A DNA stretch of 64,000 nucleotides from Rhodococcus sp. SGAir0479 (GCF_005484805.1 NZ_CP039432.1:2914001-2978000); one strand, 5' to 3'. Counted from the first letter of the stretch, positions 1-9,250 are shown. Notes: generated by a model from the letters alone, not told the origin. Translations and numbers: made by a program.

Positions 1-398
1 GCGCCGGGAATCCCGACCAGGGCGCCGCGGGGTCGCGCATCGATCTCGGACTCGGCGACCATCACCGGCTTCGCCGGCTCGCCCACGATCAGTCGCGCCG
101 ACGCCAGGTTGAGGACCGGGTGGAGGGTGTCGTCGATGTCGACGAACATTGCGCCGGAGTCCTTTCCGACGACGATCGACGCGTTTCCGATCTTGTCCTG
201 CGGCCGGATCAGCGCGAGCGCAGCGCACGCTGCGAGGCCGAGACACGCGACGACCGCACCCACCGCCAGCGCCCGCGACTGCGAGCGCATGGGGTCGTGC
301 AGCATCCGCACGTCACGGCGGACGAGTGCGTGCTCCATCCGCCGGACGAGAAACCGGTATCCACTGACCTGCCATCGTGTCGTCGGCTGTGCCGGCAT
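1..398 (-). CDS. eccB: ESX (type VII) secretion protein EccB, partial (C-terminus beyond window)
   Basis: EccB is the membrane-anchored, periplasm-exposed subunit of the type VII secretion membrane complex. Only the first ~132 residues are here; the frame is open to the window edge. The protein begins MPAQPTTRWQVSGYRFLVRR, followed by a RMEHALVRRDVRMLHDP segment, the typical EccB cytoplasmic N-terminus. A hydrophobic helix at about residues 48-70 is the expected single transmembrane anchor, and the start of the periplasmic domain follows. ATG at 398 is preceded by a purine-rich GGGGAGGGG ribosome site. The gene is divergent from eccE across 131 nt. Location near truA-rplQ-rpoA matches where mycobacteria keep ESX-4, so ESX-4 is the likely system; this is inferred from synteny only. 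Confidence 0.9.
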   Translation of the reverse strand, partial: MPAQPTTRWQVSGYRFLVRRMEHALVRRDVRMLHDPMRSQSRALAVGAVVACLGLAACAALALIRPQDKIGNASIVVGKDSGAMFVDIDDTLHPVLNLASARLIVGEPAKPVMVAESEIDARPRGALVGIPG

Positions 399-529
399 GT
401 CCCCTCCCCCAGGATGCGCACTTTCCCTCCCCCATGAGGCGTGCGCCACGACCCCACACAGTACAGTTCGCGGTGACGCACTCTGCGGCGGACGACGAGT
501 CCGCCTGGTTCAGGTATCGGGGAGGAACC

Positions 530-2176
530 GTGGACCACTTTCGTGCCGGACGCCGTCCGTATCGGGCCGCCGTCACCGTGACCACCGTCGTCGTGGCGCA
601 ACTGCTGGCGGCCGGGATCTGCCTGCTGGGGTTGTGGGCCGGCCTGCCGCTGTGGGCCGCGGGCCCGCCGGCGCTGGTCGTCGGCGCGGCGATGTTCGTT
701 CGGATCGGTGGCCGCCCGCCCGTCGCGTGGATGCTGGCCGCGTGGCGGTTCGCGCTCGATCGCCGGCCCGGGATCGGGGAGGGAACCGACTTCCGGGCGC
801 CCGGCGAGACGGTCGGGCTCCGGTGGATCGACGGCCAGGTCCTCGCGGTCGTCGAGTTGCTGCCGGCTCCGCGGGGCGGTTGGTCCCGCGTCGACCGGGA
901 CACGTGCGCATCACCGGACCGGGTGCCGCTCGCGGCACTGGCGCGCTGCCTGGAACAGAACGACGTGACCCTCAGCGGCATCGACGTCGTCAGCCACGGC
1001 AGCCGGTCGGTCGCGGGGACTGCGGCCGCCGACGTGTACGACGCACTGGTCGGCCCACTGCCGGCCGCGGCCCGCCGGACCGTGTGGGTGGTGCTGCGCT
1101 TCGATCCGTCGACGAACGGTGCGTCGGTCGCGCGTCGCGGCGGCGGCACGGACGGCGCATCGCGCACGGTTGCCGTCGCCGCCCGCCGGGTGGTGCGCAC
1201 CCTCGCCGACGGCGGGTGTCGCGCCCGGATCCTGTCGGCGGCGGAGATCGAGTCGGCGTGCGCGCGCATCTGCCGCGGCGTCCACCCGGACACGATGCGC
1301 CGGCAGTGGGATCACGTTCCGCTCGCCGGCGCGTTCGACGTCGGCAACGCCGTGGACCCACGCCACCTGTCCCGCGCACTGCTGACCGGGCTGTGGTCGG
1401 TGCCCGGTCTCGCGACGACGACGGCCGTGCGCCTACGTCCGGGCCGCGCCGCGGACGAGGTCCGGGTCGGGGTGTCCTTCCGCCGCACCACACCCGCGGC
1501 GGCGCCGCGCCTGAAGGTGCGCGGCCTGATCTCCGCACAGGGCACGCATCGGGAGTCGCTTCTGGCCCACCTGCCCGCGTCCTCCCCGCATCTCGACGAT
1601 CTCGTCCCGTTCGGCGACATCACGGCCGACCGCCTCGACACCTTCGGTCTGGTGGCGGTGGGGTGTGGACAACTCATCGGTTCCGACGGCGACGGGAAGG
1701 CCGTGACCGCACGGATCGCGGGGCCCGGGGTCACCGAGGTCCACATCGCGGGCGAGCACTACCTGGCGCGGCAGGTCGTCTTCCGTGCGGTCGCGACGGG
1801 CTCCCGGGTCCTCGTCCTGACCGACCGTCCGCACGCCTGGGCGGAATTGGTCGACGCGGTCCGGGCCCCGATGCGCCTGCGCCTGGGCGCCGGGTCGTCC
1901 TGGACCGAAACGGGCTTCGACACCGTCGTCGTCGACGGGGTACCCGTTCCGCCGTCGCGCGCCGGCGTGACCACCGTCCACGTGCACCGCGAGCCCGGCA
2001 CCCTGCCCCGGACCACGCCCACCGTGTCGATCGTGCAGCCGGGCGCCTGCGGCGATCACGTGGTCCTGGCCGCCGGCGGGGAGCGGATCGATCTGACGCT
2101 CGTGACCATCGCAGCGGAGACGGCGTTCGTCGGCCGGCCCGTCGGCGCGGCGCCTCGGCCGGTCGCCGCGCGCTGA
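530..2176 (+). CDS. eccE: ESX (type VII) secretion protein EccE
   Basis: 548-residue EccE-like protein, a peripheral subunit of the type VII secretion membrane complex. Two closely spaced hydrophobic helices lie at about residues 14-34 and 38-56, followed by a large soluble domain, the layout of the EccE family. The GTG start at 530 is chosen because GGAGG lies just upstream (521-525); the frame is open further upstream to 377 but without family-like sequence. It is divergent from eccB and ends 4 nt before the convergent FMN reductase gene. M. tuberculosis ESX-4 lacks eccE, whereas ESX-4 loci of several other mycolata carry it; this locus would be of the fuller type. The family call rests on topology, context and sequence style, not on a catalytic motif. 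Confidence 0.75.
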   Translation: MDHFRAGRRPYRAAVTVTTVVVAQLLAAGICLLGLWAGLPLWAAGPPALVVGAAMFVRIGGRPPVAWMLAAWRFALDRRPGIGEGTDFRAPGETVGLRWIDGQVLAVVELLPAPRGGWSRVDRDTCASPDRVPLAALARCLEQNDVTLSGIDVVSHGSRSVAGTAAADVYDALVGPLPAAARRTVWVVLRFDPSTNGASVARRGGGTDGASRTVAVAARRVVRTLADGGCRARILSAAEIESACARICRGVHPDTMRRQWDHVPLAGAFDVGNAVDPRHLSRALLTGLWSVPGLATTTAVRLRPGRAADEVRVGVSFRRTTPAAAPRLKVRGLISAQGTHRESLLAHLPASSPHLDDLVPFGDITADRLDTFGLVAVGCGQLIGSDGDGKAVTARIAGPGVTEVHIAGEHYLARQVVFRAVATGSRVLVLTDRPHAWAELVDAVRAPMRLRLGAGSSWTETGFDTVVVDGVPVPPSRAGVTTVHVHREPGTLPRTTPTVSIVQPGACGDHVVLAAGGERIDLTLVTIAAETAFVGRPVGAAPRPVAAR

Positions 2177-2180
2177 ACCG

Positions 2181-2735
2181 TCAGCCCGGATACGGCGTGT
2201 GCGCGCGCTGTGCCCGGACGGCACCGGCCCACCACGCCAGTTGCGTGAGCATCCGGCCGGCGGCGTCGTTCGCCGCGCCGTCCTGGGGGTCGAAGTGCTT
2301 GCGCGCCTGATGGAAGCTGACCGACTCGCGCACCGAAACCATGTGCAGTTCCGCCACCACCTGCCGTAACTGCTCGACCGCGCGCAATCCCCCGGACATC
2401 CCGCCGTACGCGACGAAGCCGACGGGCTTGGCCCGCCACTGGTGTTTGACGGTGTCGAACGCCGTCTTGAGCGCCGCCGGATAGCCGTGGTTGTACTCGC
2501 TCGTCACCACGACGAACGCGTCCGCGCGCCCGATCCGGTCGGTGAAGGAATCCACCTCGGGGGTGCGCGAAAGATCCTGCGGCAGAGAAGCGTCGGCGAG
2601 GTCGAGCACTGCGGTGTCGAATTCCTCGCGCGCGCCGGCCCGTTCGACGAGCCAGTCCACCACGACGGGCGCGAACCGCCCGACGCGGACGCTTCCGACG
2701 ATCACCTCGAGACGCAGCGGCCGGTCCGGTTCCAT
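2181..2735 (-). CDS. NADPH-dependent FMN reductase family protein
   Basis: 184-residue flavodoxin-like reductase of the NADPH-dependent FMN reductase family, cytoplasmic, expected to bind FMN and reduce it or small acceptors such as quinones with NAD(P)H. The phosphate-binding loop GSVRVGRFAP is at about residues 14-23, and the family signature SEYNHGYPAALKTAFD is near residues 80-95, followed by VGFVAYGGMSGG. The ATG at 2735 has GGGAGA about 10 nt upstream. It is convergent with eccE and 51 nt downstream of the tetR gene on the same strand, so tetR and this gene could be co-transcribed. The physiological acceptor cannot be told from sequence. Confidence 0.85.
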   Translation of the reverse strand: MEPDRPLRLEVIVGSVRVGRFAPVVVDWLVERAGAREEFDTAVLDLADASLPQDLSRTPEVDSFTDRIGRADAFVVVTSEYNHGYPAALKTAFDTVKHQWRAKPVGFVAYGGMSGGLRAVEQLRQVVAELHMVSVRESVSFHQARKHFDPQDGAANDAAGRMLTQLAWWAGAVRAQRAHTPYPG

Positions 2736-2786
2736 CGACAGTCTCCCTTCCGCACCGATCCCAGGAACCGATCCTAGGGCGCAGGG

Positions 2787-3356
2787 TCAGAGCCCGCGGG
2801 TCAGCAGGATCGCCAGTTCCTGGTACGCCTCCGCGTCGTCCAGACCCGTTGCCTCCGCCGTCGACCGCTGCTGGATGCGCACCATCGCGGCGGCCGCGAC
2901 GTCGCCCACGAAGGCGGCGTGCGCGTCCCGCAACTCCCCCGCCTCGACGCCCTCGGTGATCAGTTCCTGGACGCGCCGCGCCGCGAACCGCGTGTTGCGC
3001 TCGTACACCTCGCGTGCCGCCGCGTCCGCCGCGAGGTCCTCCATGAACCGCGCCGACGCGGGCCGCAACTGTTCGCCGACCGCCTCGAGATACACGCGGA
3101 TCCGCTCCCGCGCGCCCACCGCACCGGACAGGCCGGCCTCGACCTTCTCGGTGGCGCCGCGGAAGAAGTGCACGGTGGCACGGCGGACGAGCTGGTCCTT
3201 GCTGTCGGCGAGGCGGTACAACGTGGACTTCGAGCAGTGCAGCCGCGCGGCCAGATCGTCGAGAGTGAAGTGCGCGAACCCCTCGGCGAGGATCAGGGCC
3301 ACCAGCTCGTCGAACAACGCGAGCTGTCGTGCCGTCGTCCTCGCCGCAGTTGCCAT
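2787..3356 (-). CDS. TetR/AcrR family transcriptional regulator
   Basis: 189-residue one-domain-plus-HTH repressor. The N-terminal helix-turn-helix spans about residues 12-58 and contains FTLDDLAARLHCSKSTLYRLADSK in two parts, the canonical TetR recognition helix region (LHCSKSTLYRL). The C-terminal ligand domain is helical and not diagnostic of a ligand. It is transcribed divergently from the acyl-CoA dehydrogenase gene across 69 nt, an arrangement in which TetR proteins usually control the neighbour and themselves. A near-palindrome in that gap is a candidate operator. No clear ribosome site precedes the ATG at 3356, so it may be translated from a leaderless or very short-leader message. 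Confidence 0.9.
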   Translation of the reverse strand: MATAARTTARQLALFDELVALILAEGFAHFTLDDLAARLHCSKSTLYRLADSKDQLVRRATVHFFRGATEKVEAGLSGAVGARERIRVYLEAVGEQLRPASARFMEDLAADAAAREVYERNTRFAARRVQELITEGVEAGELRDAHAAFVGDVAAAAMVRIQQRSTAEATGLDDAEAYQELAILLTRGL

Positions 3357-3366
3357 ACGGGAAACG

Positions 3367-3391
3367 GTACTGCAGTATCGCTCCCAGTACT
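3367..3391. promoter_or_regulatory. Candidate TetR operator in tetR/acyl-CoA dehydrogenase gap
   Basis: The divergent gap holds GTACTGCAGTAT at 3367-3378, an almost perfect 12-nt palindrome centred on CTGCAG. A second AGTACT palindrome follows at 3386-3391, so the half-site AGTAC/GTACT recurs. The position, 11 nt upstream of the tetR start and ~35 nt upstream of the dehydrogenase start, would let one repressor block both genes. Binding is inferred. Confidence 0.45.
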
Positions 3392-3425
3392 ACTTTCCGA
3401 CTCGTCGATCCGCGAGGAGACCACC

Positions 3426-4568
3426 GTGCCCGTCGAACGCCTGCTACCCACCCAGGAAGCCCACGACCTCATCGAGCTGACTCGCGACGTCGCCGACAAG
3501 GTACTGGCGCCCATCGTCGACGAGCACGAGAAGAACGAGACCTTCCCGGACGGCGTCTTCCCCGCTCTCGGACGCGCCGGGCTGCTGAGCCTGCCGTACC
3601 CGGAGGAGTTCGGCGGCGGCAACCAGCCCTACGAGGTCTACCTGCAGGTTCTCGAGGAGATCGCGGCGCGGTGGGCGGCTGTGGGGGTCGCGACCAGCGT
3701 GCACAGCCTGTCCTGCTTCGCCCTCGCCACTCACGGCACCGACGAGCAGAAGGCGAAGTGGCTGCCGGACATGCTCGGCGGCGAGACGATCGGCGCCTAC
3801 AGCCTCTCGGAACCACAGGCCGGGTCCGACGCGGCGGCGCTGACGTGCCGGGCCACCGAGGTCGACGGCGGCTTCCGCATCAACGGCAGCAAGGCGTGGA
3901 TCACCAACGGCGGCCGTGCCGACTTCTACACGTTGTTCGCGCGGACCAGCGATGACGGCTCCCGCGGAATCTCGTGTTTCCTCGTGCCCCGGGACACCGA
4001 CGGTCTGAGCTTCGGCAAGCCCGAGGAGAAGATGGGTCTGCGAGCGGTGCCCACCACCGCGGCACACTACGACGACGCGTTCGTCCCCGCCGAACGGCTC
4101 ATCGGAGCGACCGGTCAGGGTCTGCCCATCGCGTTCAGCGCCCTCGATTCCGGACGCCTGGGTATCGCGGCGGTCGCCGTGGGGCTCGCCCAGGGTGCAC
4201 TGGACGACGCCGTCGCCTATGCCAAGGAGCGCAAGGCTTTCGGGAAGCGAATCATCGACCACCAGGGTCTGGGCTTCGTCCTCGCCGACATGGCCGCAGC
4301 GGTCGACTCCGCCCGCGCCACCTACATCGACGCGGCCCGTCGCCGCGACGCCGGACTCCCCTACTCGCGCAACGCCTCCGTCGCGAAACTCGTCGCGACG
4401 GACGCCGCCATGAAGGTCACCACCGATGCGGTACAGGTCTTCGGCGGCTACGGCTACACCCAGGACTTCCCCGTCGAGCGGTACATGCGCGAAGCGAAGA
4501 TCACCCAGATCTTCGAGGGCACCAACCAGATCCAGCGACTCGTCATCGCCCGCCAGCTCGCCGGCTGA
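3426..4568 (+). CDS. Acyl-CoA dehydrogenase
   Basis: 380-residue FAD-dependent acyl-CoA dehydrogenase catalysing alpha,beta-oxidation of an acyl-CoA thioester, the first step of beta-oxidation or of branched-chain amino acid breakdown. The length is exactly the family norm. YSLSEPQAGSDAAAL (flavin/substrate loop) is near residues 125-140, WITNGG follows, and the C-terminal IFEGTNQIQR block contains the Glu expected to be the catalytic base. The GTG at 3426 is chosen because GAGGAGA lies ~8 nt upstream and the protein then begins at the usual family position; the frame stays open upstream into tetR antisense sequence, which is not coding. Regulation by the divergent TetR is likely. Chain-length specificity is not readable. 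Confidence 0.93.
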   Translation: MPVERLLPTQEAHDLIELTRDVADKVLAPIVDEHEKNETFPDGVFPALGRAGLLSLPYPEEFGGGNQPYEVYLQVLEEIAARWAAVGVATSVHSLSCFALATHGTDEQKAKWLPDMLGGETIGAYSLSEPQAGSDAAALTCRATEVDGGFRINGSKAWITNGGRADFYTLFARTSDDGSRGISCFLVPRDTDGLSFGKPEEKMGLRAVPTTAAHYDDAFVPAERLIGATGQGLPIAFSALDSGRLGIAAVAVGLAQGALDDAVAYAKERKAFGKRIIDHQGLGFVLADMAAAVDSARATYIDAARRRDAGLPYSRNASVAKLVATDAAMKVTTDAVQVFGGYGYTQDFPVERYMREAKITQIFEGTNQIQRLVIARQLAG

Positions 4569-4604
4569 ACCGGACGAGAGGCCGTGGGACGGTCCCGGGC
4601 GCCG

Positions 4605-5045
4605 TCAGAGGTGCGCGGTGACCGTCACCACGGCCAGCCAGATCAGTAGGATCACCTTCACCAGCTCGAACGCGACGTACAGCAGATGGGCTCGTGACCG
4701 GGGTAGCTCCTCGCCCGCCAGGATGCGATCCGAGCGGCGCGTCAACGGCGGGCGGATCCCGGCGACCTGGATCGCCAGCACGATTGTCAACGCGGCCAGC
4801 AGGTTTCGCACGCCGGCACTCGGAGTTTCGTCGGCCGCGAGCGTCGCGACCCACAGTGCGACCAGGACGACGATCTCGACGAGGTTCAACGCGCGGAACA
4901 CGAGCCGGCCGATGCCCAGACCGATCGCGATGGTGACACCGGGCGCCCGGAACTTGAGGGGCGCCTCCAGGAACGAGATCGCGAACACCGTCCCGAGCCA
5001 GAACGCCGGCGCGAGAACCTCGACGGCGAGCCACAATTCGTTCAT
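4605..5045 (-). CDS. Small integral membrane protein of unknown function
   Basis: 146 residues with four predicted membrane helices at about residues 8-26, 36-70 (a long stretch that may bend), 79-97 and 121-143. The short loops include a basic segment (PPLTRRSDRILAGEELPRSR) between helices 3 and 4. I do not recognise a named family. It is the last leftward gene of the truA side, 69 nt beyond truA, and converges with the acyl-CoA dehydrogenase. No catalytic motif or signal peptide is visible. Confidence 0.75.
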   Translation of the reverse strand: MNELWLAVEVLAPAFWLGTVFAISFLEAPLKFRAPGVTIAIGLGIGRLVFRALNLVEIVVLVALWVATLAADETPSAGVRNLLAALTIVLAIQVAGIRPPLTRRSDRILAGEELPRSRAHLLYVAFELVKVILLIWLAVVTVTAHL

Positions 5046-5114
5046 CGTCGAGATCCTCGGTCGTGGGGAGGCCCGATCATCGGTCCTGCAGCTCGGGCCC
5101 GTTCGAGCTCGAGG

Positions 5115-6050
5115 CTACCCGCCGCAGCAGCCGCCGGTGCCCGGTTCGACTGCCGTGCGCATCTCCCGCGTCGCCGCGTTGCGGGCGGCGAGGTCCTCGT
5201 CGGCCGGATAGTCGACGCGGACCAGCGACAGCCCGTGTGCCGGCGCGACCGCCACCGCACTGGCGCGTTCGCGCTCCGCGAGCAGTCCCGCCATCCAGTC
5301 GACGGTGCGACGGCCCTCTCCGACGGCGAGCGCGGCCCCGACGAGGCTGCGAACCATCGACCAGCAGAACGCGTCGGCGGTGACGTGGGCGGTGAGGATG
5401 TACCCGCGGTCGGGAGCGGAGCCTGCGGAGCGCGCCTCGGACACGGTCCAGTCGAAGCGCTGCAACTCCCGGACCGTCGTCGCTCCCTCGCGGCGTTTGC
5501 AGAAGGCGGCGAAGTCGTGCAGCCCGAGCAGCCGCGACGACGCCTCCCGCATCGCGTCGACGTCGACATGCTTGGGCCACGCGACGGTGTCCCGGGCGCG
5601 GAGCGGCTCGGCGCCGTACGGCGCCGTCGTCAGCCGGTATTCGTAGTGCCGCCGGATCGCGGAGAACCGCGCGTCGAAGTGCTCGGGGGCGAACGAGACG
5701 TGCTCGACGCGAACGTCCTTCGGCAGGAACCGGGCGAGCCGGCGCACCAGACGCGACGGGTCCTCCGGGACGGCATCGGCCGGGACGTCCACGTGGGCGA
5801 CCTGGCCGCTCGCATGGACACCGGCGTCGGTGCGGCCCGCGACCGTCAGGAGTACGGGGGTGCGGACGATCGCGCCGAGCTTCTCCTCGATCTCCCCGCA
5901 CACCGTGCGGCGGCCGGGCTGACGGGCCCAGCCGGAGAAGTCGGTGCCGTCGTAGGAGATGTCGAGCCGCAACCGAGCGAACCCGCCGTCCCCGGAGGGA
6001 ACGGCGGGTTCGTTCGATGCGGCAGCATGCACACTGCGTGCCGAAACCAA
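5115..6050 (-). CDS. truA: tRNA pseudouridine(38-40) synthase TruA
   Basis: TruA isomerises uridines 38-40 of the tRNA anticodon arm. [13 protein letters not shown] opens the catalytic fold at about residue 29, and GRTDAGVHA contains the catalytic Asp (about residue 75). RHYEYRL and the YxLTA region follow as in the family. The gene is the last member of the infA...rplQ unit, 5 nt after rplQ. The start is uncertain: TTG at 6050 has AAGAAGG ~10 nt upstream inside the rplQ end, while GTG at 6032 is an in-frame alternative; conserved sequence only begins some 25 residues in. The C-terminus carries a short Gly/Cys-rich tail (GTGGCCGG) not needed for the fold. Confidence 0.93.
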   Translation of the reverse strand: MVSARSVHAAASNEPAVPSGDGGFARLRLDISYDGTDFSGWARQPGRRTVCGEIEEKLGAIVRTPVLLTVAGRTDAGVHASGQVAHVDVPADAVPEDPSRLVRRLARFLPKDVRVEHVSFAPEHFDARFSAIRRHYEYRLTTAPYGAEPLRARDTVAWPKHVDVDAMREASSRLLGLHDFAAFCKRREGATTVRELQRFDWTVSEARSAGSAPDRGYILTAHVTADAFCWSMVRSLVGAALAVGEGRRTVDWMAGLLAERERASAVAVAPAHGLSLVRVDYPADEDLAARNAATREMRTAVEPGTGGCCGG

Positions 6051-6055
6051 GTGGA

Positions 6056-6616
6056 CTAGTCCTTCTTGGCCTCGTCGGCGTCGGCTGCGGTCGCGGTCTC
6101 GTCCTCGACACCCTCGACCACGGCGTCGGCGTTCTCGACCTCGGCCTCGGTGGCCTCGGCCTCGACGGCCTCGACGACGTTCTCGGCGTCGTCACCGGCA
6201 GCCGGAGCAGCCTGCGACGCGGCGACGCGACGAGCGCGGTCCGCCTCGGAGGTGACCGTCTTCTCCTGAACGAGCTCGATGATCGCCATCGGCGCGTTGT
6301 CGCCCTTGCGGGGAACGGTCTTGATGATGCGGGTGTAGCCACCCTCGCGGTCGGCGTAGAACGGACCGATTTCCGCGAACAGGCTGTGCACGACGTCCTT
6401 GTTGCGGATGACCTTGAGAACCTCGCGACGGTCGGCCAGGGTTCCACCCTTGGCCTTGGTCACGAGCTTCTCGGCGTACGGACGCAGGGCCTTGGCCTTG
6501 GCCTCCGTGGTGGTGATTCGGCCGTGCTCGAAGAGAGCGGTCGCCAGGTTGGCGAAGATCGCCTTCTGGTGCGACGCCGACCCGCCGAAGCGGGCACCCT
6601 TCTTGGGCTTGGGCAT
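6056..6616 (-). CDS. rplQ: 50S ribosomal protein bL17
   Basis: bL17 of the large subunit, near the polypeptide exit. The protein begins [20 protein letters not shown] and the conserved L17 core occupies about residues 1-120 ([22 protein letters not shown] near its end). Residues ~125-186 form a long, strongly acidic Ala/Glu/Asp tail, a feature seen in actinobacterial L17. ATG at 6616 is chosen because AGGAG lies ~7 nt upstream; the open frame extends further into the rpoA-rplQ gap but without conserved sequence. It lies 55 nt after rpoA and 5 nt before truA. Confidence 0.97.
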   Translation of the reverse strand: MPKPKKGARFGGSASHQKAIFANLATALFEHGRITTTEAKAKALRPYAEKLVTKAKGGTLADRREVLKVIRNKDVVHSLFAEIGPFYADREGGYTRIIKTVPRKGDNAPMAIIELVQEKTVTSEADRARRVAASQAAPAAGDDAENVVEAVEAEATEAEVENADAVVEGVEDETATAADADEAKKD

Positions 6617-6671
6617 TGGAGCTCCTCTGGGGCTCGCCCAGCACATTTGCCCATGTGCCGGGTGATACGGG

Positions 6672-7736
6672 TTACAGCTGTTCGGTCTCGGCGTAGTCCT
6701 GGTCGGTGCCGTCAGCGTCGCTGAAGGAACCGGCGTCGGTGTCGCTCCACGTACCGGTGGCGGCGTCGTAGCCGGCAACGGTCGTCGGATCGAAGGACGC
6801 AGGGCTGTCCTTGAGGGCGAGGCCGAGCGAATGCAGCTTGACCTTGACCTCGTCGATGGACTTCTGTCCGAAATTGCGGATGTCGAGCAGATCGGACTCC
6901 GTGCGTGCCACGAGCTCACCGACGGTGTGAACACCCTCGCGCTTGAGGCAGTTGTAGGAACGGACCGTCAGGTCCAGGTCCTCGATGGGGAGTCCGAAGG
7001 ACGCGATGTGATCGGCCTCGGCGGGCGAGGGTCCGATCTCGATGCCTTCTGCTTCGACGTTCAGCTCACGGGCGAGGCCGAAGAGCTCAACCAGGGTCTT
7101 GCCCGCAGAAGCGAGCGCATCCCGTGCGGTGATGGAGTTCTTGGTCTCCACGTCGAGGATCAACCGATCGAAGTCGGTGCGCTGCTCGACGCGGGTCGCT
7201 TCCACCTTGTAGGTGACCTTGAGCACCGGCGAGTAGATCGAGTCGACCGGGATACGGCCGATCTCGGCGCCGGACGCCTTGTTCTGGACGGCGGGGACGT
7301 AGCCGCGACCGCGCTCGACGACGAGCTCGATCTCCAGCTTGCCCTTGTCGTTCAGGGTGGCGATGTGCAGATCCGGGTTGTTGACCGTGACACCTGCCGG
7401 CGGAACGATGTCGCCAGCAGTCACGACCCCGGGGCCCTGCTTGCGGACGTACATGGTGACCGGCTCGTCCTCTTCGGAGCTCACGACCAGGCCCTTGAGG
7501 TTCAGGATGATGTCGGTGACGTCTTCCTTCACCCCGGGGACGGTGGTGAACTCGTGCAGGACGCCGTCGATGCGGATGCTGGTGACAGCAGCGCCGGGAA
7601 TCGACGACAGCAGGGTGCGGCGCAGCGAATTGCCGAGGGTGTACCCGAAGCCTGGCTCGAGGGGCTCGATGACGAACTTCGAGCGGTTGTCAGCGATGAC
7701 CTCTTCGGTCAGCGTGGGTCGCTGAGAAATGAGCAT
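6672..7736 (-). CDS. rpoA: RNA polymerase alpha subunit
   Basis: 354-residue alpha subunit; its N-terminal domain (about 1-230) dimerises to nucleate RNA polymerase assembly, and its C-terminal domain (about 245-320) contacts upstream DNA and activators. [18 protein letters not shown] near residues 31-48 is the universal alpha-NTD signature, and the C-terminal part has the helix-hairpin region ending in [11 protein letters not shown] short acidic tail follows. ATG at 7736 is preceded by AGGAGG. The open frame reaches upstream to 7820 but that part is the intergenic leader. It lies in the infA-rpmJ-rpsM-rpsK-rpsD-rpoA-rplQ-truA unit. Confidence 0.98.
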   Translation of the reverse strand: MLISQRPTLTEEVIADNRSKFVIEPLEPGFGYTLGNSLRRTLLSSIPGAAVTSIRIDGVLHEFTTVPGVKEDVTDIILNLKGLVVSSEEDEPVTMYVRKQGPGVVTAGDIVPPAGVTVNNPDLHIATLNDKGKLEIELVVERGRGYVPAVQNKASGAEIGRIPVDSIYSPVLKVTYKVEATRVEQRTDFDRLILDVETKNSITARDALASAGKTLVELFGLARELNVEAEGIEIGPSPAEADHIASFGLPIEDLDLTVRSYNCLKREGVHTVGELVARTESDLLDIRNFGQKSIDEVKVKLHSLGLALKDSPASFDPTTVAGYDAATGTWSDTDAGSFSDADGTDQDYAETEQL

Positions 7737-7836
7737 TGGATTTCCTCCTGTACGGGCGTCCGCCATATGACGCCCACGATGGGAAAGGCCTGGGGCCCGG
7801 GAGCGGTCGTTACCGGCCACTCCCGGGCATTACGCC

Positions 7837-8442
7837 TTACTTCGAGTAGAACTCGACGATGAGCTGCTCCTGCAGCGGAACCTCGATCTGCGCACGCTCG
7901 GGGAGCTGGTGCACCAGGATGCGGAGGCGTCCACCGACGACCTGCAGCCAGCCCGGGATCGGGCGATCGCCCTGGGTCTCACGGGCGATCTGGAACGGCA
8001 GGGTCGCCAGCGACTTCTCGCGGACATCGATGATGTCGTACTGCGAGACGCGGTAGCTGGGGATGTCGACCTTCTTGTTGTTCACGAGAAGGTGACCGTG
8101 CGTGACGAGCTGACGCGCCTGGCGGCGGGTACGAGCGAGTCCGGCGCGGTACACGACGTTGTCGAGACGCGACTCCAGGATCTGGAGCAGGTTCTCACCG
8201 GTCTTACCGGGACGGGTGACCGCCTCCTGGTAGTAGCGGCGGAACTGCTTCTCCATGACGCCGTAGGTGAAGCGAGCCTTCTGCTTCTCCTGCAGCTGGA
8301 GCAGGTACTCGCTCTCCTTGATCCGCGCGCGGCCGTGCTGGCCGGGCGGGTAGGGACGCCGCTCGAATGCCTGGTCGCCTCCGACGAGGTCGACGCGCAA
8401 ACGACGCGACTTGCGGGTGATGGGTCCGGTATAACGTGCCAT
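7837..8442 (-). CDS. rpsD: 30S ribosomal protein uS4
   Basis: 201-residue uS4, a primary 16S rRNA binding and assembly protein. It starts MARYTGPITRKSRRL and contains the S4 RNA-binding motif in the middle (ESRLDNVVYRAGLARTRRQ, about residues 90-110). The N-terminal region has no CxxC zinc site, so this is the zinc-independent form that is usual in mycolata. It lies between rpsK and rpoA. Confidence 0.98.
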   Translation of the reverse strand: MARYTGPITRKSRRLRVDLVGGDQAFERRPYPPGQHGRARIKESEYLLQLQEKQKARFTYGVMEKQFRRYYQEAVTRPGKTGENLLQILESRLDNVVYRAGLARTRRQARQLVTHGHLLVNNKKVDIPSYRVSQYDIIDVREKSLATLPFQIARETQGDRPIPGWLQVVGGRLRILVHQLPERAQIEVPLQEQLIVEFYSK

Positions 8443-8468
8443 GTTCTTCTACCTATCCTTCCCGCTAC

Positions 8469-8882
8469 TTAAACCCGACGCCGCTTGGGCGGACGGCAGC
8501 CGTTGTGGGGCTGGGGGGTGACATCGGAGATGGTGCCGACCTCGAGGCCGGCAGCCTGCAGCGAGCGGATCGCGGTCTCGCGGCCCGAGCCCGGGCCCTT
8601 CACGAAGACGTCGACCTTCTTGACGCCGTGCTCCTGTGCCTTGCGGGCAGCGTTCTCGGCGGCGAGCTGAGCGGCGAACGGCGTCGACTTACGCGAGCCC
8701 TTGAAGCCCACGTGGCCCGACGACGCCCAGGAGATGACGTTGCCGGCCGGGTCGGTGATCGACACGATCGTGTTGTTGAAGGTGCTCTTGATGTGAGCGG
8801 CACCGTGCGGGACGTTCTTCTTGTCCCTGCGACGCGCCTTCTGGGTCTTCTTCGGACCGGTGCTACGTGACTTGGGGGGCAT
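8469..8882 (-). CDS. rpsK: 30S ribosomal protein uS11
   Basis: 137-residue uS11, part of the small-subunit platform near the mRNA exit/Shine-Dalgarno duplex. [15 protein letters not shown] (about 30-44) and the C-terminal [11 protein letters not shown] are family signatures. Its ATG overlaps the rpsM stop by one nucleotide (TAATG), so translation of the two is probably coupled. Confidence 0.98.
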   Translation of the reverse strand: MPPKSRSTGPKKTQKARRRDKKNVPHGAAHIKSTFNNTIVSITDPAGNVISWASSGHVGFKGSRKSTPFAAQLAAENAARKAQEHGVKKVDVFVKGPGSGRETAIRSLQAAGLEVGTISDVTPQPHNGCRPPKRRRV

Positions 8883-9250
8883 TACTTCTTCTTTCCTGCG
8901 ACGGTGCGCTTCGGACCCTTACGGGTACGGGCGTTGGTCTTGGTGCGCTGTCCACGCACGGGCAGACCACGGCGGTGGCGCAGGCCCTGGTAGCAGCCGA
9001 TCTCGATCTTGCGGCGGATGTCCGCCTGCACCTCGCGGCGCAGGTCACCCTCGACCTTCACTGACTCCTCGATGTACTCGCGGAGCTTGGCGAGGTCCTC
9101 GTCGGACAGGTCCTTGCTGCGCAGGTCCGGGCTCACGCCCGTGGCAGCGAGGATCTCCTGCGAGGTGGTACGGCCGATGCCGTAGATGTAGGTCAGTGCG
9201 ATCTCCATGCGCTTGTCGCGAGGAAGATCGACACCTGCGAGACGTGCCAT
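8882..9250 (-). CDS. rpsM: 30S ribosomal protein uS13
   Basis: 122-residue uS13 of the 30S head, contacting 50S and tRNA. It begins [20 protein letters not shown], has the [15 protein letters not shown] signature near residue 92, and a basic tail ([11 protein letters not shown]). ATG at 9250 gives the family N-terminus; extra open frame upstream is not conserved. It lies 227 nt downstream of rpmJ and overlaps rpsK by 1 nt. Confidence 0.98.
   Translation of the reverse strand: MARLAGVDLPRDKRMEIALTYIYGIGRTTSQEILAATGVSPDLRSKDLSDEDLAKLREYIEESVKVEGDLRREVQADIRRKIEIGCYQGLRHRRGLPVRGQRTKTNARTRKGPKRTVAGKKK

Noticed and set aside
109-2310. 733-residue rightward frame over eccE
   Set aside because: Arg/Pro/Gly-rich shadow of eccE in another frame; the eccE frame has membrane helices, a ribosome site and normal composition.
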